Shown here piece after piece: positions 13,266 through 28,653 of a stretch of DNA of 64,000 nt. Both the position numbers and the translations under genes were made by a program. Numbering within the stretch: the first letter of the stretch is position 1; every line of letters starts with the position of its first letter. The DNA is from Piromyces finnis (lineage: Eukaryota; Neocallimastigomycota; Neocallimastigomycetes; Neocallimastigales; Neocallimastigaceae), in assembly GCA_002104945.1 (NCBI GenBank), contig MCFH01000010.1:1050501-1114500 (forward strand), given 5' to 3'. The notes beneath the pieces were generated by a model that was not told the origin of the DNA, made no database searches, and saw only the letters and a list, made by a program, of their open reading frames with translations.

Positions 13266-15350
13266 ATTATAACTTTATATATCTTAATATCTTAACAAAA
13301 AGAAAAAAGAAGAAATAAAAAATTCTTTATAACAATGAATATTTATATAAAAATTAAATTAAATATGTTAGCAAAAATATCTTTATGGGAAAAAGAAATC
13401 TATTAATTCATTTATAAAGTAGAAGGTTTTTTACAACAAATTTAATTTGTCAAATATGTAAATTTTTTTTCTGATATATAATATAAATGAAAAAGTTTTG
13501 TTTTAAAATTTTTATTTATTTCTCGTTATATATAAGCTTTTTATAAAATAATATTAATTTTTTTATATCTTATTGAATAATAATTACAGTATTTTATATT
13601 TACTGTGCAAGTTATTAAAACTTTAATATATAATTTTCATTTATAATAAACTTTAATCTCAAATTAATCAATATCAAAATATTTAATTATTTAAAATAAA
13701 TGTTAAAAAACATTCTTAAATAAAATATCAGATTATAGTCTCAATTATAAAATTATAAAGATTCTATATTCTTTCTTTTTTTTTATACTATGTATTTATT
13801 ATGGTGTTAGGTTTATATGAATTATGATACCAATGAGAAATATTTAAAACTAATTTAGCTCTATTCTATTTATTATTAAAAACAATTGTTTTTAAAATAT
13901 CAATATATAATTTTTAATTAGAGACAAATTTGAAATTTTAAATAAGTTGAGAATTAAAATATTTTCTTAATAAAATTTTATTTAAATAAACTTTTTTTTT
14001 GAGGTTTACAAAATATAAAACTCATTTTGATTATTATTATTGCCTATAAAATTATATTTTTATATATTTATAAAAATCTTTTATTTCTATTAAAATAAGA
14101 ATTTATTAAAATTATATACTTTATAATTTTAAATTATTTTTAACATATTATCTCCATCAAAACATCAAATATATCTTATTATTTTCTGGAAAAGAATAAT
14201 AAAATTAATAGCATATGGCTTGATTTCCACTCTATTAATATAATATATATGCTATATGTTCAAATATTAATAAAAATATATTTAATGAACTTGATTTTTT
14301 CATAAAAATATATTAAATATTATTTAACTTCTGGAAAATAACCAAAAAAAAATATCATAAAATTTAGTTTTGATATTATTGATTAAAAATAATATTTGAA
14401 TAAAATATTTGATATTTTATGATATAGCTAAAGTTTTACATTTTTAATATTTTTTTTTTTGTTTGTTATAATTTTGAGTATTACTTTTATAAAAATTACT
14501 TCGAAAGGTATATATATTATATATTATTTCTCACTTTACATAAAAATCCAATCCAATAACAACATAATAATTTTATATAATTAAACAAAATTCATATTTT
14601 ATTTTTTAAAGTTAAAATATGAATTTATGAACTTAAAACTTTAAATTTTTATTTTAAATGTTCTAAATAATTCTCCAAAAAGAAATAATAATAATATAAA
14701 ATTATGAATTATAAAACTTTATAAAAGAAAATTGAAATAACTGCCAGCATTATAAAAATTAGACTACTCAACCTTTTTAATAATACTTATTTATATACTA
14801 TACATCTGATATTAAATGATATCCAAAGCTCATTTATTTTTATGCCATTTATGATCATTTTTTTAAAATCACCCTTTAATTTTATAGTACTTTTAAAAAA
14901 ATAAAAATACATATACATTCATTAAAATATTACTTTTTTTTTATTTAAACAATAAAATAAAAATAGGTTTATTTTATATAATATTCTAAAATTAAAATAG
15001 GAAACACTTGTAACTTTTTTTAGACGGAGGCAAATATATATCCAATTAAATTATAATAGTATTTTTTATTATTTTATTAATAATAGTTTAATATTTAACC
15101 GAATTATATTTATTAAAGTATACTTAATATTATTAATTATATTAATGATATTTAAATATTTAACCGTATTATATAGTATGTAACAATTATATTTATCAAA
15201 AGAACTTTTATTAATAATATTAATAAGTTTACATATATTCAATAAACACTTTTTATATAAATTAACAACTTAAAATATTTTTTTCAACACAAAAAAAAAT
15301 TTTTTAGATGTAATTTTAATGTAATGACCTGTTTCATTTTCTTGTTATTA
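13266..15350. other. Intergenic, AT-rich, no gene seen
   Basis: About 2.1 kb upstream of the Sid2-like kinase, presumably including its promoter. No gene-quality reading frame is visible. A 20-bp element (AATATTTAACCGAATTATAT) at 15090-15109 recurs at 15155-15174 with one mismatch. Confidence 0.6.
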
Positions 15351-15488
15351 CTATTTTATTAGAATATTCTTTGAATACATATTACTGACTTCTTTAAAAA
15401 TTTTTACATGGTTATTCAATCTTGTGAATTTTCCAATTTTATAAGCAATTAAAATTCCGCAAATTAGAATAATTAAAAATGTATACAT
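15351..15488 (-). CDS. Possible 45-residue single-pass membrane protein
   Basis: ATG at 15488 to TAG at 15351 encodes 45 residues. It begins MYTFLIILICGILIAYKIG, a hydrophobic helix of about 16 residues. A basic amphipathic tail follows (KFTRLNNHVKIFKEVS...), ending NILIK. The positive charges just after the helix are typical of a membrane anchor. The segment is richer in G/C than the surrounding DNA, which in this genome marks coding sequence. I do not recognise a family. It could also be a single exon of a larger gene or a chance frame. It lies head-to-head with the gene at 15851. Confidence 0.4.
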   Translation of the reverse strand: MYTFLIILICGILIAYKIGKFTRLNNHVKIFKEVSNMYSKNILIK

Positions 15489-15593
15489 ACTTTATTTAGT
15501 TTATTAACCTTATGTAATGTATATTATTTATATATCTAATAAAGATATATAAATACATAAATATATGTATAGTCATTTAATTAGCTATATAAT

Positions 15594-15653
15594 CACGTGT
15601 ATATATGTATGAGTTTTTCTATAAATTAACTTTTTAATAAATTAAATGACGTG
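15594..15653. promoter_or_regulatory. Two ACGTG-core elements upstream of 15851
   Basis: CACGTG occurs at 15594-15599 (in AATCACGTGTA) and TGACGTG at 15647-15653, about 250 and 200 bp before the next start codon. G/C-rich hexamers are rare in this DNA. ACGTG cores are bound by bHLH factors and by bZIP factors of the Hac1/XBP1 type; TGACGTG matches the core of the unfolded-protein-response element. Assignment to a particular factor is inference. Confidence 0.4.
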
Positions 15654-15850
15654 TAATAAATATAATAATTTAACTGGCTTATTAAAAATTAATAAATCTA
15701 TAAAATAGTATAATCCAAATAACATAAAAAATAAAATAAATAATTATTATTTTATAATTTAGATCAAGAAGAAATATAAATAATTAAAAAAAAATAAAAT
15801 AAATATATATATAATCAGAAAGTAAAAAAAAATATATAAAATTAAATAAA

Positions 15851-16360
15851 ATGGCAACAAGAAACAGAAAAAATATTGCTAACGAAACTAATGAATCAAA
15901 TGACATTAGAAAAAAATCCAAAAGAGAAATTAAAAAAGCACAAAGAGAAATGAAGAGTACTTCATTTGTTACCAATAAATATGGTGCTCTTTTTGGTATC
16001 TTTATCCTTATTTTTGGAATTATCTACGTTGCATTCTTTGGTACCTATATCTATAAAAGAAAAACTGGACAAACTACAAGCGCTCTCAATTATGAAAATC
16101 CATATTCTAGATTTGGTGATATGGAAGCTCTTAGAAACGCTATTAAGATTGATGAAAATGGTAAAGTTGTCTTTACTGGAGAAGACATGGAAAAATTCAA
16201 GGATATTCTCGGTGAATCCGTTATTCAAAATCAACAAAATGGAGAAGAAAATATTGAAGAAGTAGGCAATGAAACTGAAGAAAATGAAATTCCAAAGGAA
16301 GAATCACCAAAGGAAGAATCACCAAAAGAAGAAACTCCAAAAGAAAATGAAGAAAACTAA
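15851..16360 (+). CDS. Single-pass membrane protein, weakly RAMP4/Ysy6-like
   Basis: Intronless, 169 residues. Residues 1-43 are strongly basic (MATRNRKNIANETNESND, then KKSKREIKKAQREMK). One hydrophobic helix follows at about 44-66 (ALFGIFILIFGIIYVAFFG). Next comes a conserved-looking segment (YENPYSRFGDMEALRNA...GEDMEKFKDIL), and finally an acidic tail with repeats of PKEES/PKEET. The N-terminal pattern R-x-R-x-x-A-N-E and the basic run before a single helix recall RAMP4/SERP1/Ysy6, a small ER translocon-associated protein. However, the 100-residue C-terminal extension is not part of that family, so the match is tentative. Codons ending in C are commoner than in neighbours, suggesting strong expression. 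The start is in the context AAATAAA-ATG. Confidence 0.75.
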   Translation: MATRNRKNIANETNESNDIRKKSKREIKKAQREMKSTSFVTNKYGALFGIFILIFGIIYVAFFGTYIYKRKTGQTTSALNYENPYSRFGDMEALRNAIKIDENGKVVFTGEDMEKFKDILGESVIQNQQNGEENIEEVGNETEENEIPKEESPKEESPKEETPKENEEN

Positions 16361-19301
16361 TTTAAATTAAATAAATTATAAGTAAATAAAACACAATAGA
16401 TTATATAAAATAAATAACCAAAACCAGAAAATCATGGAATAAATCATAATTATTGTAAAATAAATAAATTATCAATAAAAAATTTAAATATAAAAATAAA
16501 TAACAAATTATTAATAAATGTATAATAATTTATAAAAAATAATATTAATGTTGAAATCACGTGTAAGAATGTTTGATTTCTAATTAAAACTCTTCAATTA
16601 TTAATTATTTTTACATGAATATTTAATATTTTTATATTATAAAATTCCTATAATATAATTGAATATTAATTATATAATGTATTCATAATATATGAATAAT
16701 AATTAAATAGGATATAAATATAATATATTTTTCATTTTAAATGAGATATTACTATATAAGGAAAGATAATATAATACAAATAAGTATTACAATAAAATTA
16801 ATACTAATATTTAAGAATGTAATGAAATATGTACATAAATTCTATAATTAATGTATACATAATGTATTATAATATATATCAATTATTATATTATTATTAT
16901 GAAATATTATATATAAATTTTTAAATATGAAAATATATATTTTAAATAATAAAAATTATTTTAAATATGGCTAATATGTAGCTAGACATATTAATTTCAT
17001 ATCATGTTTTTATTTATATATTACTTGTATTTATGTGGTAATGACTTTTTTTATTTAAATGATGAAATCATAAAATCAGATTAAAATATAAATTTAAAAA
17101 CAGTTGTAACATAGTCAATTTTATTAATATATTTAATGAATGAAATATAAATTGCAAAGAACTGGTTCAATTACATAAATAAAAATAATTATAGTTGTAG
17201 TAAAAGTTTTATAGTTAACTAATTATTTATATATATATATTTATTATTATATATATTCAATTATGTATATTTTGTATAAATGAGAGTGAAGTTTTAGTAA
17301 GAAACATAATTTTCTTATTATAATAATATATATTTTTTTATTTTACTATAAGAATTTATAGAAATATAATTTAAAAATCCTTTAGTTATATTTTAATAAA
17401 GATAATGAATAGGTATATTATAACTAAACTATTAAAACTATACAAAATAGAAAGTTATTGATTGCCGCATATAATTAAATAAATTGTATGAAAAAGTCAA
17501 TTTACATTTAATAATAATTAAAGTTCCATTAACAATTTTTTGTTCTTTTAATTATATTTAATAATAAAAAATTATTTCTTGTGTACAGTTTCAAATAATA
17601 TTATTTAAATAATTAATATATAAATATATATAATAAATATATATTTTATATATATATATCATTAATTATTCATAACAAAAATTAATTCATATATAAATTT
17701 TTTTATATTTATATTTAATACTATAATTAATCAATAATTCCACATTATTGAATATAAATTAAGATTACACAAAAAAAATAAATATGATATTTTATTATAT
17801 TAATTTTTTTATTAAACTATATTTATATATAATTTATTTATATCTTTTAATTTATAATAAAATATAAATGTTTTCTTTTTATATTGAAAATGATTGAATA
17901 AATTTAAAATCATTTATATTAATAAAAAGCAAAAGTTTTTTTTTTTTTTTCAAAAGGATGAAAAAAGATTATGATTAAAACATTTGATAATAGGCGAATT
18001 GAAAAAATGATACAATGATATAATTAATAATTACCATTTAATAATTAATAAAGTAAGCCCATATTAATTACAAAAATATTATTTAAACAAAGACTAATAC
18101 TTTATTAATATCATTGTATTACAGTATAAATTATACCTATCAGATGATAAAAACGAAAAAAAAATTTAATATTTAATATCTCATAATTATTTATCTAGAT
18201 GATATTAAAAATAAATGATTATTCAAGCCTTCAATTTTAACAATCCTTTTTAGTAAGTATTTTCAAAAGTTTTATAAACTTAAATTTTGCATAAAAAATG
18301 TTATTAATTTAAATCTATGTTTTAAACAAAGATTAAACGTTAAACAAAATAAAAATATTATTAAATAAAGTTTATATTTTAATTAAACCAATTATTATAA
18401 TTAAGTATATTATATAGTATAATAATGATATTAAAAATTTCAATCTTTTCTTTTATATATTAATTATTAATAGTATTAAATATATATAATTATTTCCTAT
18501 ATATTAAAATATAATTATTATTATATTAGGAACTATCTTATTGGAAAAAAAAATTTAAAAATTTTGAAGAATTTTAAAGGTAATATCATATTTTTTTCAT
18601 TTTTCTTTTAAATTTTTTTTTAAAAAAAAACTATTTAAAAAAAACATTTTTAAGCAATTATAAATTAATTTAAATAAATAGATAAAATGTAGGAATTTAT
18701 AATATCAATTTGAAAAAAATATATAAATTTTAAGAATTCAATAAATAAATTATATTCAAAATATAAAATATGATTTTTATTGATAATTTAAAGCAAATAA
18801 AAACATATGTTAACCAAAAATAAATGCTTTTAAATGAAATTTTATAATTAATTACAACCAGAATAATTCTTTTAATTTGAAATTTAAAATCAATTACAAA
18901 AATATAATATATATTATTTAAATATAGTATTAATATTCTGTATCATTTAATGTAATGACTATAATATTAAAATATTAATTATTCGAATATTTATCAAAAT
19001 TAAAATGTAATAAAAATTAATGAAATCTTTTAAAATAAAGAAATAATGATATAAATTGATATAAACTAAATATTTTAATATTTATTTTATCAACAAATAA
19101 ATAATGAGTAAGATAATGATTACAACAAATAGTTAAATAATAATTAATATAATTAAATCTTTTTTAAAAAAATGATAAAAACAAATAATATATCCTTTTT
19201 AAATAGATATGTTTACTTTTATTATAAATATTATAAATATGTTAGTGTTGGTATTAAATTCGCATTTTGTTATTATTAATATAAAATAATAGATATTCAA
19301 A
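16361..19301. other. Intergenic, AT-rich, no gene seen
   Basis: About 2.9 kb of nearly pure A/T with many TATA-like and poly(A/T) tracts. No supported gene. A CACGTG element is listed separately at 16558. The right end presumably holds the promoter of the CaMK-type kinase. Confidence 0.6.
16558..16563. promoter_or_regulatory. CACGTG palindrome
   Basis: This lies in the 11-mer AATCACGTGTA, identical to the 11-mer around 15592-15602 on the other side of the membrane-protein gene. It is about 200 bp past that gene's stop codon. Possible E-box or Hac1-type site; role inferred only. Confidence 0.3.
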
Positions 19302-21016
<1,715 letters not shown>

Positions 21017-21974
21017 TTTTAAGGAAGAAAAACAATTAATAGATTATTTTTTGATAAACAAATAGATTATCATAAAATTTTTCAAATCTCTATATAACAG
21101 AATAATTTATGAGTATATCATTAATAAATTTAAAATTAATCTATCATATTTTTATTTTCTAATATTATTATTATTAGACAGCATTATCAAATTCAATTAT
21201 TAAGAATTATAAATTAAATAAGATAATCCAACGTTACTTCTATAATCAAAAAGCAAAAGATTTTTATTTTGTTAATTTTTTATTTGAATCTATTATTTAA
21301 AAAAAAATCGATGTAATATAATAAATAATAAATATTATATATTGTATATAAAATTTAAATTATTAATTTATATTACTTCGTATACTTAATTGTATAATAA
21401 GAGTTATAAAATTTAAAAAATTTTAATATTTAATATTAAATTCATACTTTCTGATTTTTATTAAAAACAAAAATGAAATCAAGAAAAGAAAAAAAAAACA
21501 AGATAAAAGAAAATTAAACAAATTGTTATTTAAAATCAAATATTTTTTATACTCAATTTTTAATACAGAGAAAATTATATATTTTTATTAATTTATTATT
21601 GAAAATAACTACTACTTCTAACAAAGTATTTTAACTAAACCTCTATTATTTAAAGTTTTAATTAGAATATATGAATTCTTTTAAAAATATTTAAATAATT
21701 ATAGATTAAATCAAAATATATTAAAGAATTATAAATTTCAAAAAGAAACTTAAATTTTATATTTTATATACTTTTAATAATTACATTAAAAAAAAAAAAA
21801 AAAAAAAAAAGGAATAATTATGATTAAAGTAAAAGATAGAAAAAATATGCTTATATATTTTTTTTTTACCCAAAGATTGATAAAGAAAAAATGTATACAT
21901 ATTACAAATCATAAATAATATATAACAAAATAATAAGCAATATTATCATTTATATTAGAATAATAATTATACCA

Positions 21975-22013
<39 letters not shown>

Positions 22014-22455
22014 TATTATTTTAAAAATAATATATAGAAATATAATATTTCTTTTTTTTTTTCTTAATTATATAATAAATATATAATTATAGACTAAAGA
22101 TATTAATAATTTTAAAATATATAATAAAATGTTAAAAGTAATAGTATATACATAATAAAATAATAAAATTAAAATTAAAATAGTAGATAATTTTATTTTT
22201 TGAGTAATTAAAAAATTTTTTGTTTTAAAAAAAAACAAATAATATAATATTTATGAAGTGTGGATTTGTTAGTTATTTTTTATTTAAAAAAAGGTATTTT
22301 GCATTTTAAATTAAAAATTGTAGTATAACTTTTTTAATATTTTACATAAAAGTTGGAGACATCTGCAAAAAAATCTTTCTTTTCATATAAAATAGGTAAA
22401 AATAAAATCTTTAAAAAAAATTATTTTTTATATATTACTAAAAATTTTTTAAGTT
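21017..22455. other. Intergenic, AT-rich with poly(A) runs
   Basis: About 1.4 kb, no gene seen. It contains poly(A) runs on the plus strand near 21787-21810 and 21976-22010. These could be remains of retroposed tails or simple slippage, but no element body is recognisable next to them. Confidence 0.6.
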
Positions 22456-25400
22456 ATGTCTTATACTACTAAAATTGAAGGAAATATTCATAATTTGTTT
22501 CTAACATTAAAACCAAAAAGGTAAAAACTACATATACTCTCTGAAATAACAATATAAATTCCTTCCTTCAATAATAATAAAATAGTATCAAATTAAAAAA
22601 AAAAATAAATATTAACTATATCTTATTTATAATATATTACATAACCCAAATCCAAAAATTTATTTTATATAAAATTATTCTTGTAAAAAAAATTATAAAT
22701 ATTAATTATTAAAAAAAAAAGATTAATTAAATATTTAAAAAATAAATATTAAAATAATTTAAATATATTAAATTAAAATTTATTTTTTAATTTTATGTTT
22801 ATAAAATATATTTTATATACTAATAATTAAGTTAAAAATATATTTTTTATAAAATCTCAATTAAATATAAAGGGAAAATAATATTACATAAAGATTTTAC
22901 TTTTTATTTAACAAAAAAGCAGAAATTTAAGAGCAAATTGAAATTAACTATTTAAATATATATAAAATCTTTATTTAACATTTTTTCAATAAATATTTTA
23001 TAATATTTATATGCTAAATAAAGCTATATTTAAAAGGAATATTAATAAAAAATTTGGTTCTTTAGTTTTTGGTATTATGACAGTAAATGCACACAGAATT
23101 CCTAAAAAATATATTCATAATAAAAATGGTATATAAAACCTAAAATATTTTCATATATATATGATATCAATCATATATATTATATAACTAGAATATTTCT
23201 TTTTATTATTATTCTCTACTCCAATTTTTCTATTTTACATATCATTAGCATTAACATTAAAAACTAATATATTTTTTCTTTTTTTTTTTTTTATCTTATT
23301 ATTATATATCTTTGTACATTGTTATATTTCTTTCATAAAATATATATATATATATTAATAATATAATAAACAATAAATTTTCAATTAACAATGTTTCCAT
23401 AATGAATTATATACATTATTTTCTGGATGTGATATTTTATTTTTACTTGGATTAAAAATTTGGTATCTTGTAATAATATTATATTGGTATTTCAAATATC
23501 AATAAAAAAATAATAAATATATATTTAATTACATTGAAAATAATATATGAAAATAAAAAAATAAATGTATAGATACTTTTCCAAAAAATGAATCGATAAA
23601 AACATCTTTATCAAACTCAACATCCACATTTAAACCAAGCGATATAAAATTAGACTCTTATGATGAAAAAGTGTCTAATCGAAATTATAGTACTACAGGA
23701 AATATAGGGAAAAAAAATAATCTATTATATGATAATGAAAATAAAGGTATTACCAGAAATTAATAAATGTCTAATATAATAATATATATACATACAAAAA
23801 TATATTTAAAATAAAATAATATATATCTGGATACAATTAATAATTTAATAACCTTAATAATAAAGTTATAATTATAACAAAAAAACAATAATATCAAAAA
23901 ATAAAAAATTTTTGTAAAGATAATTGAAAGAAAAACATTAATAAATTCTTTTAAAATATATATAATTTATTTACAATCTAGTTGAATCCCTAAATACAAA
24001 AAGGCTTGAACATTCAAAATCAGCAAAAAGTCCAGTATATAAAATAGATACTTCACACTTACTTTCACCACCAACATTTAAATCAAGAAATACACAAAGT
24101 TCATCACCTTCAACTTCAAAACACATTGGAAATACTGTTTCATCATCAACATTAAGATCAAAATTATCAACTTCATCAAATGTAAAAAAAAATACTTCAG
24201 TAACTACAACACCACCCAGATCAACTTCACAATCAAAATCAAAAATTCAATCTCAAACTCAGTCCTATCATCATTCTCAAACTAAACATCAATATTCAAG
24301 TAATAAAGAAAACCCTGTAAGAATTCATATTGACCAACATATACCTAATAGCTCACATTCAAAAGTTTCAACAAAGAATTCTTCAAAACCATCATCATCC
24401 ATTTCATCATTAAAATCTTCATCTAAGCCTTCATCAAGAACATCTTATTCATCCAGTTCTTTTTCCTCTGAATCCTCATCTTCACAATATGAATATTCAA
24501 TAAGCTCAAATAATTCATATTCTAGTTCATCATCTTCAAATTTAAATTATCATAATTCACAATATACTTCCTCTTCGCATAAATCTAATAAAACAAATGA
24601 TAAATATTATGAACCATTAGGCGCTGATGATATACCAGAAAGAAAATCATCTCTAACTAATCCTCTATCAATAGGAATACATAAATACCATTTAAAAAAT
24701 AGTAATGATACTCTTTGTAGTTTAGGTTCAATTAAAGAACAGGAACCTTTTTCATATTATCATAAAAATTCAAAAGAAAAGAAATATATAGATACACCAC
24801 TTCAAAAAATAAAATCATCTTTCTCTCAGTCCAAAAAAAACATCACTTCAAACCCAAATCTTCGATATGATAATATAACAGATAGTAAATCACCAACAAT
24901 TTCTAAAAGAACCCCTAATCATTCTTCCTCGAGAGTTACAGCATTAAATTCGCCTAAAACACATATTTATAAAAGTATTACTGACAATAATAGGATAGCA
25001 ATAGTTAATAATAATATGAAAATGCTAGATGATAGTGATGAATTAATTAATTGTACTTTTGTTAAAAATAAAAGTGCTAATCAAATTCAAACGACTCTTC
25101 TTAATAATCAAACTAATTTATTAAAAAATTGTTCAAGCAGTAAAAATGATATTATATCTACAAGTCAACGTGATACGCCAAAACCTACCGTTCCCGAAGA
25201 GAATAATTATCAAACGTTTAATAAAAATATATTAGATCAATATCAACCTGTAATTAAAAATTCTGCAATAACAAATTACACATCAATCCAAAATAATTTG
25301 AACTTAAATACAAATTATAGCAATATTAATTATGACAATAGAGATATATATTTACCAATGTCACAAACGCCTTCATCCAATTGTATCTCATCATCGAGTA

Positions 25401-27292
25401 TCGATAATTTAAATAATAATAAAAGCGCTTTTGAAATGGAAACTTTAAGTGAGGAAATTGGAAATATAACCCCAACAAATTTTGATACCTCTTCATCGAA
25501 ATCATCAAAAAGAAGTCTAAAAGAAAAGTTATTAGCTAAAAAATTAAGAAAGCAAAAAAAGAAAGAAGTAAATATTTACCATATAATAGATATATTGTTA
25601 GTTATATAGTTAAAATATTTCAGAATTTTATTTTATTCTATTTTATAATATGTATTAATTTTATTATTTATCATTAATTACTTTTTAAATAATAGGCTGC
25701 TGAAGGATACACAATACAACAACTGCTAGAAATTAGTTTTCCTTGTAAAATTGATAATGAAGTATGTTTAAAAGCTATCATAGAATATAATATTAAAATG
25801 ACTTAATTTATTCAATACAATGTTTTTTAATAAAATATATAATACAAGAATGAAGCATATTTAAAAAACTGCAGTGATATTGTTGGATTAGTTAATCTTG
25901 GAAATACTGTAAGTAATATATTTTATAAAATAATAATAATATAATTTTTAAAAATAATATATTTTTTTAATTATATTTTTAATTTATATGTATTATAAAA
26001 TATAATACCAATATGTAAAATAGTGTTTTATGAATTCAATTTTACAATGTATATTTTCAACTATACCATTATGTGGATATTTTATGAGTTCTAAATTTAA
26101 AAAAGATATTAATTCAAAAAGTTCAATGAAAGGTCAATTTGCAAATGGTAATATTTAAATTAATATATAATTAAATAAAAACCATGTTTAAATGTAAAAA
26201 TATTTAATCATAATAATAATAAATATTAATTAATTTTATTTATAATAGCATTCAATGATTTGTTATGTGAAGCGTTAAAGAATAGCAAAAATAAACATCT
26301 TAAACCAAATAACTTTAAAAAACAATTAGAAAAGTTTGCACCTCAATTTTATGGATATGAGTATGCCTTATTACTTTAATATATGAATATAATTTTTTTT
26401 ATTATTTTATATCTACTAATAATTTTTTGAAATATCAAAATAGTCAACAAGATTCTCAAGGTAATAAATATATTAAATATTATAAATATATATAAATTAT
26501 TAATAAGGTTATTATTTATTATTACATAAAGAATTTTTAAGATTTTTATTAGATGGTTTTCATGAAGATCTAAATCGTTCCCAAGAAAAACCAAAATTTA
26601 ATTATACTGAGGCCGAATTGGATGCATTAAGGTTTATCAATAAATTATTATTATTATTAATTACTTTATGTCACATTATTAATATAACTTTGTTTTTTCA
26701 ACATAATTTTTAAAAAACAAAGTGATAAAAATAAAGCATTAGTATCATGGAACAGATATCAATTATGGAATAATAGTTATATCTTTGGTAAATATAAGAA
26801 ATTAATAAATATTATTCATAAAATAATTAATATTTATAGAATATTTTTTATCATAATATTTTATATTTTATATTCTATATTATAATAAAATAGATATATT
26901 TGGAGGTCAATTACAAAGTTGTGTTACTTGTCTAAGATGTAATTATCAATCTTCAACATTTGATACATTTTGGGATTTATCCTTACCAATTCCGAAGGTA
27001 TGTTTTAAAATAATTTAATATTTAAATTGAGAATCTTATAACGCAATATTTACTATATATTTATTATATTTCTGTTGCTAGAATTCTAATAAAAGAATTC
27101 ATACACTTGAAGATTGTTTAAGAGAGTTCTCAGCCGAAGAGCAACTTGATGATGAATATAAATGTGAAAAGTGTAAATCCCTACAAAAAGCAAGTAAATG
27201 CCTTAAAATATATAAATGTCCAGAAATACTTGTAATACGTAAGTAAATATATACATATATATTACTATTACTATTACTACTACTACTACTAC

Positions 27293-27380
<88 letters not shown>

Positions 27381-27868
27381 TTATTTTATTTTATTTTATT
27401 TTTTTATAAATTAATTAATTATTTTATATTTTCTAAACCATTTTTTAATAGATTTAAAACGCTTTTCATATAACTTATATATAAGGAAAAAAATTAATGA
27501 TGAAGTTGAATTTCCAACAGAAAATTTAGTATTAGACTTTCCTGTACTAAGTGAGGTCGAAGGTATATGTTATATTTATAATATAAATTACAAAATTAAA
27601 AAAAAAATTATTAAATTGATGTACTAACTAATTCCTTATTTATATATTAATATATAAAACAAAAGGACATGATCAAAATATAGTATATGATTTATATGGA
27701 ATATCAAACCATATTGGAGAACTTGGAGGTGGACATTACGTAGCGCATTGTAAAAGTTTTAAAGACAATGACTGGTATTTAAAAAATGACGAATATGTTA
27801 GAAAAACTACTTCTGATGCTGGCAAAGATTCATCAGCTTACGTTTTATTCTATAGAAAAAGACATTAA
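22456..27868 (+). CDS. Ubiquitin-specific protease (USP, peptidase C19)
   Basis: The first four exons join in phase (22456-22520, 23037-23128, 23573-23746, 23982-25567), then about ten smaller exons carry the catalytic domain. The N-terminal ~640 residues are Ser/Thr/Asn-rich and probably disordered. The USP domain has the Cys box (GLVNLGNT / CFMNSILQC), whose catalytic Cys is the first codon of an exon at 26024. It also has the [14 protein letters not shown] motif, two Cys pairs of a zinc ribbon (CVTCLRC; CEKC), and the His box [10 protein letters not shown] near 27734. The protein ends [10 protein letters not shown]. The fold matches the USP2/USP8/USP21/Doa4 group, which removes ubiquitin from proteins. 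The first exon is separated by an intron of 516 bp, longer than its neighbours, so translation could instead start at 23011 in the same frame. A long ATT microsatellite lies in one intron. Confidence 0.9.
27255..27381. repeat. ATT/ACT trinucleotide microsatellite in USP intron
   Basis: A run of ACT followed by about 30 ATT units sits inside an intron of the ubiquitin protease gene. It is bounded on the right by TTTTA repeats. It is non-coding here because the flanking exons splice across it. Confidence 0.9.
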
Positions 27869-28653
27869 TAAAATCTAAATAAATCTAGAAAAGAACTGGA
27901 AAAAAATGTTTTTATTTTTTATATTATAGAAAAATAATAAATGAATTATTTCATATAGTGAACTTTTAATATATAATAATTACTATCTTTATGAAATAAT
28001 AAAATAGATGAATGTGTAAATAAAAAGTAATTATAATAACTTTTTAGCAATATGACGCAATGATAATACTAATATATACGCATTATAATATTTTAACATA
28101 ATTAAGTTTAGTTAATAATTATTATATTTATTTTATTTTCTTTTTTATAGAATTATTATGAGTTAATTACAATAATGAAAATTTATTTAATATTTAATAG
28201 CATAATATTATAAGTAATCCATACAATACGCATGTATATTATAAATATTATTTGTAACTAACATTTTTTTTTTCTATATAGTAATACAAATAATTTATAA
28301 TTTAATATTTTTTAAATAAATTTTACAATTTGAAAAAAAATTTTCGGAGTTTTAATATAAATTCGTTACACTTAAAAATTGTATTTTATAAAATGATTAA
28401 ATATATTCGAAAGAATATACAAAAAAAAAAAATGAAATTGTTAATTAATTAAAATTTTTATATAATTGGTTAATATTAATTAAATATTTAATTTTAAATT
28501 ATAAAATAATATTTTTTAAATATCAAGACTAATTCCATTCCATATATTTCACATTTCAAAAAAGAAGAGGAAGAAGAAATAAATAAACCGAAAAAGAATT
28601 AAATAGAAAGTTTTTAATATTAGTATCTATTACTATCAGATTCCCTTTTAAAT
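27869..28653. other. Intergenic, AT-rich
   Basis: About 780 bp between the protease stop and the tectonic start. No gene seen; presumably the terminator of the first and promoter of the second. Confidence 0.65.

Noticed and set aside
21976-22010. Poly(A) run as a retroposed gene tail
   Set aside because: No element body, coding remnant or flanking duplication could be seen beside it; simple slippage is enough.
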